A stretch of DNA of 64,000 nucleotides, taken from Myxococcales bacterium. GTDB taxonomy: Bacteria; Myxococcota_A; Polyangia; Polyangiales; Polyangiaceae. The notes beneath the pieces are model-generated. The model was not told the origin of the DNA and did not search any database. It saw nothing but the letters and a program-made list of their open reading frames with translations. The translations under genes were made by a program, and so were the position numbers. Of the stretch, positions 52,778 to 59,341 are shown in pieces. The stretch covers positions 124,001 through 188,000 of the forward strand of contig JANYHK010000106.1 in assembly GCA_025359105.1 (NCBI GenBank), written 5' to 3'. Position 1 is the stretch's first letter. Every line of letters starts with the position of its first letter.

Positions 52778-53499
52778 GGCTCATCTGCGGCATGCAACCG
52801 GTGCGCGAGGCGATCCGCGCGCACGGCGCGGCGCTCGGCAAGGTCCTCGTCGAGGATCAGAAGGACGCGCCCCAGCTCGACGCGCTGGCACGCTTCGCGG
52901 CCGACCAGGGGGCGCAGGTCGAGCGCGTGTCGCGCGGGCAGCTCGATCGCCTGAGCAAAGGTGCGCGCCATCAGGGGGCCGCGGCGCTCGCCCCCGAGCT
53001 CGCGCTCGTGTCGCTGGAGGACGTCGCCGCGGCCAAGGACGCGCTCGTCGTGGCGCTCGACGAGCTCGAGGACCCCCAGAACTTCGGCGCGATCGTGCGG
53101 TCCGCGGTGGCGATGGGCGCGACCGCGGTGCTCTGGCCGGAGCACCACTCCGCGCCGCTCAGCCCGGCGACGTTCCGCGCGTCGGCCGGCGCCATCGAGC
53201 ACGCGACGTTGTGCCGCGTCACCAACCTGGCCGAGGCGCTCACGCGACTCGCGGAGGCGCCCGCGACGATCGTCGGCCTCGACGCAGGGGCAGAGAAGGC
53301 CATCGACGCGATCGATCTCACGGGCCCGGTGGTGCTCGTCGTCGGCGCCGAGGGCAAGGGGCTGCGGCGCGGCGTGAAGAAGGTCTGCGGGGTGCTGGCG
53401 CGCCTGCCCATGCAGGGGCCCATGTCGTCCTTGAACGCCTCGGTCAGCGCCGCGATCGCGCTCTACGAAGCGCGGCGACAGCGAGCCCTGCCGCGATGA
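52774..53499 (+). CDS. rlmB: 23S rRNA 2'-O-ribose methyltransferase (RlmB/TrmH family)
   Basis: A 241-aa SpoU-family enzyme. It has an N-terminal L7Ae-like substrate domain (ICGMQPVREAI) and a C-terminal knotted SPOUT domain. NFGAIVRSA is motif 1 with the catalytic Asn and Arg, VVGAEGKGLRRGV motif 2 and PMSSLNASVSAAIAL motif 3. The start is GTG at 52774, coupled to pyrF. Its last 56 bp overlap the convergent MYXO-CTERM-like gene. Family members RlmB and TrmH are hard to separate by sequence alone; the L7Ae-like start favours RlmB. Confidence 0.9.
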   Translation: MRLICGMQPVREAIRAHGAALGKVLVEDQKDAPQLDALARFAADQGAQVERVSRGQLDRLSKGARHQGAAALAPELALVSLEDVAAAKDALVVALDELEDPQNFGAIVRSAVAMGATAVLWPEHHSAPLSPATFRASAGAIEHATLCRVTNLAEALTRLAEAPATIVGLDAGAEKAIDAIDLTGPVVLVVGAEGKGLRRGVKKVCGVLARLPMQGPMSSLNASVSAAIALYEARRQRALPR

Positions 53500-53845
53500 G
53501 GCCGAACGCGGCGACCCCGTCCCTTCCCTCGCCGCCCTCGTAAGGCGCGATCGACGACTTTCCGCAGCCTTTCTTGCCGGTGGAGGCGGGGCAGAAGACA
53601 GCCTTGCCAGCGGTCGCCTTGTTCTGCACGCACTTGAGGGCGAGCCCGCTTTTGGCCATGCCGGCCGCGCAGTCCTTGTCCACCTCGCCGCCGAGGGTCG
53701 GGCACGTCTGGCCGTCCTTGCTGCACTGCTTGTCGACCGTGCAGTCGTCGGCAGGCGGTCCGGGCGGGACGACGTCGGCGCGGGCGCCGGATGCGACGAG
53801 AACGAGGGTGGCGAGGAGAGCGGCCGTGAAGAGCGCGCGCGTCAT
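53444..53845 (-). CDS. Small secreted Cys-rich protein with MYXO-CTERM-like tail
   Basis: 133 aa. The signal peptide ends near SGARA. The mature part has Cys pairs (CTVDKQCSKDGQTCPTLG, KCVQNK, FCPAST). The C-terminus CGKSS, then a hydrophobic helix (GVAAFGLIAAGLAVAAL) and RRARSRR form a Cys-TM-Arg-rich sorting tail resembling MYXO-CTERM. This suggests surface attachment after proteolytic processing. Its stop lies inside the convergent rlmB gene, and its start overlaps the upstream minus-strand gene by four bases. Confidence 0.78.
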   Translation of the reverse strand: MTRALFTAALLATLVLVASGARADVVPPGPPADDCTVDKQCSKDGQTCPTLGGEVDKDCAAGMAKSGLALKCVQNKATAGKAVFCPASTGKKGCGKSSIAPYEGGEGRDGVAAFGLIAAGLAVAALRRARSRR

Positions 53846-54645
53846 GCGCCGAGCATACGTGGTCGCGGCGGGGCGAGCGAGGCGAACCATGCCTGGAGGC
53901 GGACCGCATCGGCGGGCGTGTCCCGCTTGGTCGAGACGGCGAGCGCCGCGTCGCGCGGCTCACCTTCCAGCGCCAGGAGATCGAGCATCTCTCCGAGCGC
54001 GACGTCGAACGCGCGGGCCTCGTCGTCGGTCAGCGGTCCAAAGGTGGGCGAAGGGCGCCCCTCCGCGCGCGCGAGCTCGCGGCGAACGGCCATCTTCAGC
54101 TTCATCTTCAGCGCAGCGAAGAGGAAGATCGCGGAGCCGTTCATGTCCGCCGCGACGTGCTCGACGTCCTTTCGCCACGCCTCGTCGTAGCGGCGATCGA
54201 AGACGCGCCACCCCGCCGCGTCCATCGCCTCCGCGAGGCGCCCGAAGAAGCCCACCTGCTCGTCGTGGTGCTCCGGTGCGGCGAATTTTTCGAGGTGACA
54301 GAGATCGTGGAGCGCGAACGCCAGACCATCCTCCTTCGTGCCTGCCGGCAGGATGGAGACGCAGCGGCGTCCGGTGGCCTGCAGGCGGAGGACGTGGCGC
54401 GGGGTCGGCACCGAGCAGAGCAGCTCGACGTCGTGCGCACCGCGGGCCCATGCGCAGAGCCCGACGGCCACGTGCCGCGGCACGCGCCAGAGCCGGCGCC
54501 GCGCGACGGTCTCGACCGCCGGCCAGCCTTCGGGCGCGCCCAGCGCGGGCACGTGCTCCCCCTGCGCCCACCTCGGCCCGGCCGCGAGCTGAACGCGCTC
54601 GACGAGGTACGCGCACACGCGCTCGGCGTCCTGGGCCAACGGCAT
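53842..54645 (-). CDS. Conserved hypothetical protein with HxxxH-type metal motif
   Basis: A 267-aa soluble protein. ALHDLCHLEKF near 112-121 places His113 and His117 with Glu119, then EHHDEQVGF near 125-133 and VEHVAADMNGS near 162-172. The layout of His/Glu/Asp on helices suggests a metal-binding helical protein, but I do not recognise the family. TAGTCT lies eight bases before the ATG at 54645. It is coupled (ATGA) to the downstream MYXO-CTERM-like gene. Confidence 0.72.
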   Translation of the reverse strand: MPLAQDAERVCAYLVERVQLAAGPRWAQGEHVPALGAPEGWPAVETVARRRLWRVPRHVAVGLCAWARGAHDVELLCSVPTPRHVLRLQATGRRCVSILPAGTKEDGLAFALHDLCHLEKFAAPEHHDEQVGFFGRLAEAMDAAGWRVFDRRYDEAWRKDVEHVAADMNGSAIFLFAALKMKLKMAVRRELARAEGRPSPTFGPLTDDEARAFDVALGEMLDLLALEGEPRDAALAVSTKRDTPADAVRLQAWFASLAPPRPRMLGA

Positions 54646-54653
54646 CGACTGGC

Positions 54654-54659
54654 AGACTA
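54654..54659 (-). promoter_or_regulatory. Putative -10 box TAGTCT, leaderless
   Basis: The minus strand reads GACGGTTGCTCTAGTCT and then eight bases to the ATG at 54645. The same sequence, with one base changed, precedes the divergent enoyl-CoA hydratase gene. Confidence 0.5.
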
Positions 54660-54751
54660 GAGCAACCGTCCTCCTCCTGGAACGGCTGCTCTATCTTCTG
54701 GCGGGTCGCCACCGTCGTTTGCCCGTTCCGTGCAAACGACGTTCGCTCTAG
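54657..54751 (+). repeat. Dispersed composite inverted repeat, copy 3 (best preserved)
   Basis: Hairpin A is CTAGAGCAACCGTCC with GGAACGGCTGCTCTA. Half B is the perfect 9-bp stem GTCGTTTGC/GCAAACGAC (54714-54722 and 54732-54740) followed by GTTCGCTCTAG. It fills most of the 133-bp gap between two divergent genes, each with a promoter-like box touching one end of the repeat. Confidence 0.75.
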
Positions 54752-54753
54752 CC

Positions 54754-54772
54754 GTGACGGTTGCCCTAGTCT
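54754..54772 (+). promoter_or_regulatory. Putative promoter GACGGTTGCCCTAGTCT, leaderless
   Basis: TAGTCT at 54767-54772 lies six bases before the GTG of the enoyl-CoA hydratase gene. The upstream GACGGTTGC repeats the arm of hairpin A, so both divergent genes share the same promoter word. Confidence 0.5.
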
Positions 54773-54778
54773 CCTTGC

Positions 54779-55540
54779 GTGACCGTCCGCACCGAATCCC
54801 ACGGGCCCGTCCGCACCATCGTCCTCTCGCGCCCGGAGGTGCGGAACGCCGTCGACGGCCCCACCGCGCTGGCGCTCGCGGACGCCTTCCGCGCGTTCGA
54901 CGCCGACGACGCGGCCCACGTCGCTGTCCTCTGGGGGGACGGTGGCACCTTCTGCGCGGGGGCGGACCTGAAGGCCGTCGCCGCCGGCCGCGCCAACCGC
55001 GTCGCACCCGACGGCGACGGGCCAATGGGACCGACGCGGTTGGTCCTCGGCAAGCCCGCGATCGCGGCGATCAGCGGGCACGCCGTCGCTGGCGGCCTCG
55101 AGCTCGCGCTCTTCTGCGATCTTCGCGTCGCCGAGGAAGACGCGGTGCTCGGCGTTTTCTGCCGCCGGTGGGGCGTCCCGCTCATCGACGGCGGCACAGT
55201 GCGCCTGCCCCGCCTCATCGGGCTCTCGCGCGCGATGGACCTCATCCTCACGGGCCGGCCGGTACGCGCCGACGAGGCGCTCGCGATCGGGCTCGTGAAC
55301 CGCGTCGTCCCCAAGGGATGCGCGAAGGAGGCGGCCGAGGCCCTGGCCGCCGAGATCGCGTCGTATCCACAAGCGTGCATGCGCGCCGATCGGCAGAGCG
55401 CACACGAGCAGCACGGGCTCACGCTCGAGGACGCGCTGGCCAACGAGCTACGCCACGGGCTCGTCCCGCTCGCGAGCGGCGAGGCCGTGAGCGGCGCCGC
55501 GCGCTTCGCGAAGGGCGCGGGCCGGCACGGCGCCTTCTGA
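54779..55540 (+). CDS. Enoyl-CoA hydratase/isomerase family protein
   Basis: A 253-aa crotonase-fold enzyme acting on acyl-CoA substrates. LSRPEVRNAV starts the fold. GTFCAGADLKA near 58-68 is the oxyanion-hole strand. AISGHAVAGGLELALFCDLR near 98-117 holds the second oxyanion Gly; Glu at the LEL position fits one of the catalytic residues. WGVPLIDGGTVRLPRLIG lacks the second catalytic Glu of hydratases, so it may be an isomerase or another crotonase. The start is GTG. It ends head-on with a TetR gene without a gap. Confidence 0.88.
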   Translation: MTVRTESHGPVRTIVLSRPEVRNAVDGPTALALADAFRAFDADDAAHVAVLWGDGGTFCAGADLKAVAAGRANRVAPDGDGPMGPTRLVLGKPAIAAISGHAVAGGLELALFCDLRVAEEDAVLGVFCRRWGVPLIDGGTVRLPRLIGLSRAMDLILTGRPVRADEALAIGLVNRVVPKGCAKEAAEALAAEIASYPQACMRADRQSAHEQHGLTLEDALANELRHGLVPLASGEAVSGAARFAKGAGRHGAF

Positions 55541-56212
55541 CTACTGCTTCAGCGCGATGCCGCGGACGTGCGCGCGAACGGCGACCTTGCGCGCCTCGAG
55601 GAACGCGGGATCGTAGGGGTTCATCTCGAGAAACGCCTCGGTCACCTGGGGGATCGCGAAGGGCATGAAGTGTACGCCCACGATCGTCATGATGATCTGG
55701 CGCGGATCGCCCGCCGCGAAGACGCCGGACTCCTGACCGAATTTGGCGAACTGGGCCGCCGTGCGCAGGACCTCCTGCAGCGTGCCCGCCAGGTGGTCGC
55801 GGATGACCGGGCCCCAGTCCATGGCCTCGCGCACCAGCAGGCGGGCCGCGAAGGGCTGACCGTGGAGCACCTGCGTGATCGCGTCGCTCAGCGCGTCGAG
55901 GCGAACCTCGAACGATCCCTCCGTCATCATGGCGGCGCCGATGGCCTCGCTCACCGGAGCAATGAGGCGCTCGAGCACTGCCGCGTAGAGGACGTCCTTG
56001 CTCGCGAAGTGGTGGAAGAGCGACGCCTTGCGGAGGCCGACGCGCTCGGCCAGATCGGCCATGCTCGCCCCCTCGTAGCCGCGCTCCGCGAAGAGGCGCG
56101 TCGCCTCGACCACGATCTCGTCGCGGCGGAGGCGCTTACCCCCGGGGGCGACGCCCGCTGCCTTGTCGGGCGGCGGCGCCGAGGACTTGGTCCGCGTCTC
56201 CTCCGCGCTCAT
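55541..56212 (-). CDS. TetR/AcrR-family transcriptional regulator
   Basis: A 223-aa TetR regulator. A basic, Pro-rich leader is followed by the helix-turn-helix at about 40-80 (YEGASMADLAERVGLRKASL then FHHFASKDVLYAA). The ligand domain has a TetR_C pattern (RLLVREAMDWGPVIRDHLAG). The ATG at 56212 overlaps the stop of the upstream DUF4388 gene (ATGA), so they are co-transcribed. A neighbouring acyl-CoA enzyme makes a fatty-acid-derived ligand possible. No operator palindrome was pinned down. Confidence 0.88.
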   Translation of the reverse strand: MSAEETRTKSSAPPPDKAAGVAPGGKRLRRDEIVVEATRLFAERGYEGASMADLAERVGLRKASLFHHFASKDVLYAAVLERLIAPVSEAIGAAMMTEGSFEVRLDALSDAITQVLHGQPFAARLLVREAMDWGPVIRDHLAGTLQEVLRTAAQFAKFGQESGVFAAGDPRQIIMTIVGVHFMPFAIPQVTEAFLEMNPYDPAFLEARKVAVRAHVRGIALKQ

Positions 56213-57468
56213 TCGGCGCTCCGTGACGCGGGCGGCGTCTCCAGCTGGCGCAGCGGCTTGAGCAGCTCCGTCACCTTCGCCGACAGGTTCGAGAGGACCT
56301 CGCGCGGCACCAGCGACTCGGCCTGGAACGTCGCGAAGCCGACGTACTCCTGCAGCAGCTGCACGAGCCACGCGTCAGGATCGTCGCCGGCGAGCGCGGC
56401 GAGGTTCTTCGCGACGCGCTCGGGTTTGAAGGTCCCGTCATCGAGCGGGCCCGCCATCATGAACAAAGGATCGTACACGCCGCCCCCCGTCGCGAAGCGC
56501 GACAGCCCCTCGCGCAAATCCGCCCCTTTTCCTGCCTCGTCGCACGCGGTGTGAATCGCCGCGAGCGCCGGATTGAACACCTCGACGATCGCCTCGGGCC
56601 CCTGCGGTCGGGCCGCCTGCATCATCACGAAGCCGGCGTTGCACAGCTGGAACAGCGAGCGCGTCACCTCGAACTCGAGCTGCCCGATCCGGCGCCCGAT
56701 GTCCGCGATGTTTCGCTTGCCGTCGCACTGGGCGCAGACCTCGGCGAGCTCGTCGGGAGGCTTCTTGCCCGAGGCCGTCGGCACCGGGATGAAGGAGTCG
56801 TTCGGGATCTTCTCCCGGAAGTACTTCATCTCGTCCATGCGCCGTGCCGCCTCGAGGAGCAAGGCGCCAGCGTTCAGGTTGTGGCGCCGGATGATGACCT
56901 TCTCGTCGAAGCGATCGTAGAAATAGAAGCTCCCCTCGGTGAGGTGAATGGCGGCGTAGAAGACCTCTTCCACCTGCCGCGCCATCATGGGGTAGAGGTC
57001 CTCGGCGGTGACGAACTCGAGCTCGATCGCGGCCTCACCGACGCGCTTGCCCGTCGACTCCGCGCTCCTTACGATCGCCTCGAGCTGCTCGCGGGTGATG
57101 ACCCCGAATCGGTAGAGCGTCTCGCCGATGCGCTCCTCGGGCACCGTGGTCGACGCTCCGACGACCAGACCGGCGTCGAAGTAGAACGATCGCTGCCCCT
57201 GCTCCGAGAGGACCGCGAGCTCGCCGCGCCAGCCGGACTGCGACGCGAGCGCGACCACGTCGCAGAGAGCCCCGGGGGTCCGCATCTCGCCCGCCAGCTT
57301 GAGGATGGATCCGTCCATCGACGCGGGGCGCAGGAGGACCACGTCGTTCGGCGCCCGCAAGACACGCCACTCGCCAGCCCGCGCACGCAGGATCTGGCTG
57401 GCCACGCGTCCTACCGGATGAACGGTGCCCGTCGAGTCGACGCGCAGCAGGTCATCCCTGTCACTCAT
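56209..57468 (-). CDS. DUF4388-domain protein
   Basis: A 419-aa cytoplasmic protein. An N-terminal DUF4388 (PATAN-like) domain is at about 50-130 (LKLAGEMRTPGALCDVVALA, then GELAVLSEQGQRSFYFDAGL). GETLYRFGVITREQLEAIV through EDLYPMMARQVEEVFYAAIH continues the family pattern. The helical C-terminal half ends in a putative dimerisation or regulatory region. Members are often linked to gliding, signalling or two-component networks in myxobacteria, but the function is unknown. ATG at 57468 is supported by TATCCT seven bases upstream. Confidence 0.82.
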   Translation of the reverse strand: MSDRDDLLRVDSTGTVHPVGRVASQILRARAGEWRVLRAPNDVVLLRPASMDGSILKLAGEMRTPGALCDVVALASQSGWRGELAVLSEQGQRSFYFDAGLVVGASTTVPEERIGETLYRFGVITREQLEAIVRSAESTGKRVGEAAIELEFVTAEDLYPMMARQVEEVFYAAIHLTEGSFYFYDRFDEKVIIRRHNLNAGALLLEAARRMDEMKYFREKIPNDSFIPVPTASGKKPPDELAEVCAQCDGKRNIADIGRRIGQLEFEVTRSLFQLCNAGFVMMQAARPQGPEAIVEVFNPALAAIHTACDEAGKGADLREGLSRFATGGGVYDPLFMMAGPLDDGTFKPERVAKNLAALAGDDPDAWLVQLLQEYVGFATFQAESLVPREVLSNLSAKVTELLKPLRQLETPPASRSAE

Positions 57469-57475
57469 CCGACGA

Positions 57476-57481
57476 AGGATA
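57476..57481 (-). promoter_or_regulatory. Putative -10 box TATCCT, leaderless
   Basis: The minus strand reads TATCCT, seven bases, then ATG of the DUF4388 gene. The divergent moxR-like gene starts about 30 bp to the right. Confidence 0.4.
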
Positions 57482-57508
57482 CACAACCAGGGAGCAATAC
57501 CGCGAAAG

Positions 57509-58471
57509 ATGTGCGAAAGTCGGAGTGTGACGGCAGGCGCCACGCCCCCGAACGGTCCCCCCGCGGACGCGATTCCGACGGCGGCAGCCCTCGAGAAGTC
57601 GCTCTCGCGGACCTACCTCGCGGATCCCAAAACGGTTCTCGTCGCCTGGCTCGGGTTGACCCTGGAGCGGCCGCTCCTCGTGGAGGGTCCGCCGGGCGTA
57701 GGGAAGACGGATCTCGCCCGCGCGCTCGCCGAATCGCTCGGCCGTCCGCTCATCCGCCTGCAGTGCTACGAGGGCCTCGACGAAGGTAGGGCCCTGTACG
57801 AATGGGACTACGCCAAGCAGATGCTCTACACGCAGCTCCTTCGTGACGCCGTGGCCTCGCAGGTCGCGGGCGCCGGATCGCTCGTCGAGGCCGCCGATCG
57901 CATCGCCGGCGTGAGCGACGCCTTCTTCAACGAGCGCTTCCTCGTCGCGCGGCCGCTCCTCAAGGCGTTGACGAGCGACGTGCCGGCGGTGCTGCTCATC
58001 GACGAGGTCGATCGCGCCGATCCCGAGTTCGAGGCCTTCTTGCTGGAGATCCTCGCCGAGCGCCAGGTGACGATCCCCGAGCTCGGGACCATCCGCGCCA
58101 AGCACCCGCCCCTCGTCCTCCTGACGACGAACGCCACGCGCGACATGACCGACGCCCTCCGCCGCCGATGCCTGCACCTGTTCCTCGAATACCCGCCTCC
58201 GTCGCGCGAGCTGGCCATCCTGGAGCTGCGCGTGCCCGGGATCTCGACGTCCCTCGCCGCTGAGCTTTCCCGATTCGCAGCGAGCATCCGAGCGCTCGGC
58301 CTGCGCAAGGCGCCCTCGATCGCCGAGACGATCGACTGGGCGCGGGCGCTCGTCGTCCTCGGCGCGAGCGCGCTCGATCCGGAGCTCGCGAGGCTGACGC
58401 TCGGGGTTCTCGTTAAGCACGAGGACGATCGCGCGCGCGTCGAGGCCGAGATCGCCAAGCTCGTCACCTGA
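57509..58471 (+). CDS. MoxR-family AAA ATPase
   Basis: A 320-aa AAA+ ATPase of the MoxR type. Walker A is GPPGVGKTDLA, Walker B VLLIDEVDRAD, followed by the sensor-1 region VLLTTNATRDM and Arg finger DALRRRCLH. MoxR proteins act as chaperones for assembling metalloenzymes or VWA-domain partners. No VWA gene follows in this window, although one often accompanies moxR. The start is ATG at 57509, with GTG at 57527 an alternative. Confidence 0.9.
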   Translation: MCESRSVTAGATPPNGPPADAIPTAAALEKSLSRTYLADPKTVLVAWLGLTLERPLLVEGPPGVGKTDLARALAESLGRPLIRLQCYEGLDEGRALYEWDYAKQMLYTQLLRDAVASQVAGAGSLVEAADRIAGVSDAFFNERFLVARPLLKALTSDVPAVLLIDEVDRADPEFEAFLLEILAERQVTIPELGTIRAKHPPLVLLTTNATRDMTDALRRRCLHLFLEYPPPSRELAILELRVPGISTSLAAELSRFAASIRALGLRKAPSIAETIDWARALVVLGASALDPELARLTLGVLVKHEDDRARVEAEIAKLVT

Positions 58472-58477
58472 CGCACG

Positions 58478-58500
58478 GCGCGACCAGCATGTGGCCGCGC
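58478..58500 (+). terminator. Hairpin after the moxR-like gene
   Basis: The stem GCGCG/CGCGC plus CCA/TGG, with one mismatch and loop GCATG, starts seven bases after the stop. It has no T tract but is well placed as a terminator. Confidence 0.45.
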
Positions 58501-58565
58501 GAACACAGACGGTCCTGATCGATCGGCGGGATTTCCCGCTGGATTCACCGGGCACACCGATTGCT

Positions 58566-58571
58566 TAGGGT
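58566..58571 (+). promoter_or_regulatory. Putative -10 box TAGGGT, leaderless
   Basis: TAGGGT ends six bases before ATG 58578. Confidence 0.35.
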
Positions 58572-58577
58572 AGAGGC

Positions 58578-59051
58578 ATGCGCCTCGTGAGCCCCCGGAT
58601 CGCCGCCCTCGCCTTCGTGCTTGGGTTGCCGCTCGCGGCGACGACGCTGCGCGCAACCCCGGCAACGGCTGCCGTTGGCGTTGGTGTTGGTGAGCCAGGT
58701 GGCGCGGCGACGAGCCCCGACGCGTGCGCGCAGCTCCGCGGCGACGCGGAGGACGGGCGCTTCGTATGCGTGGCAGATGGCGAAGGTGGCCGCTGGGCCG
58801 TGCGGCTGGATGCCCCGGTGCAGGGCGCTCGCGACCTCACGCTGACGGCGCTCCATGTGGACGCGCGAGGGGCACGCACGCCGTTCACCGCGCGCGTCGA
58901 GGGGGCGGCGACGTGGTGGTATACGATCGCACCGATCGACCAGGCACTCACGCTCGACCCGTCCGGCGCGCTGGCAGTGGACCTGACGCGCATCGGGTAC
59001 CGCCGGTACCCGGTGGGTCACTTCACGTTCAGCACCTGGCTGCAGCCGTAG
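58578..59051 (+). CDS. Small secreted protein, unknown function
   Basis: 157 aa. A signal peptide (IAALAFVLGLPLAATTLRA) with Ala-rich cleavage near ATAA is followed by one beta-rich domain (GGRWAVRLDAPVQGARDLTL, TPFTARVEGAATWWYTIAP, IDQALTLDPSGALAVDLTRI). It has two Cys (DACAQLRG, FVCVADG) that probably form a disulfide. No family is recognised. Confidence 0.72.
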   Translation: MRLVSPRIAALAFVLGLPLAATTLRATPATAAVGVGVGEPGGAATSPDACAQLRGDAEDGRFVCVADGEGGRWAVRLDAPVQGARDLTLTALHVDARGARTPFTARVEGAATWWYTIAPIDQALTLDPSGALAVDLTRIGYRRYPVGHFTFSTWLQP

Positions 59052-59341
59052 TGGGGTGAGCTTCGTCGAATATCGGCCGATGCGCCGTGCACGACGGAAG
59101 CCTGGGCCGATGCGCCCAAGCAGGCGGTGAAGCTCGCGCGCGACGCGCAGGGCCGCAGTCCCAAATTTGGATTTTGGCGCCAAATAGTCCCGAACTGGTA
59201 CACACGGGACGGCCGTGCGGTCCGTCGTACCCACGCGTACACGCCGTGGCGCGCGCGAAATCCACTGTAAAAACAAGGTAAACGGCGCTTGCGGGCTCGA
59301 CTTGAGGGCCGCGGAGTCATTCTTGCTTTTAGGGATGTCCG
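59052..59341. other. 290-bp region upstream of the large lipoprotein gene
   Basis: No convincing gene was seen. The central part holds two adjacent palindromes, listed separately. The right end is AT-richer, with TCTTGCTTTTAGGGAT just before the ATG at 59342. Confidence 0.5.
59161..59184. promoter_or_regulatory. Two adjacent palindromes sharing TTTGG/CCAAA arms
   Basis: CCAAATTTGG (59161-59170) and TTTGGCGCCAAA (59173-59184) are perfect dyads separated by two bases. They are about 160 bp upstream of the large lipoprotein gene and look like tandem operators. Confidence 0.45.
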
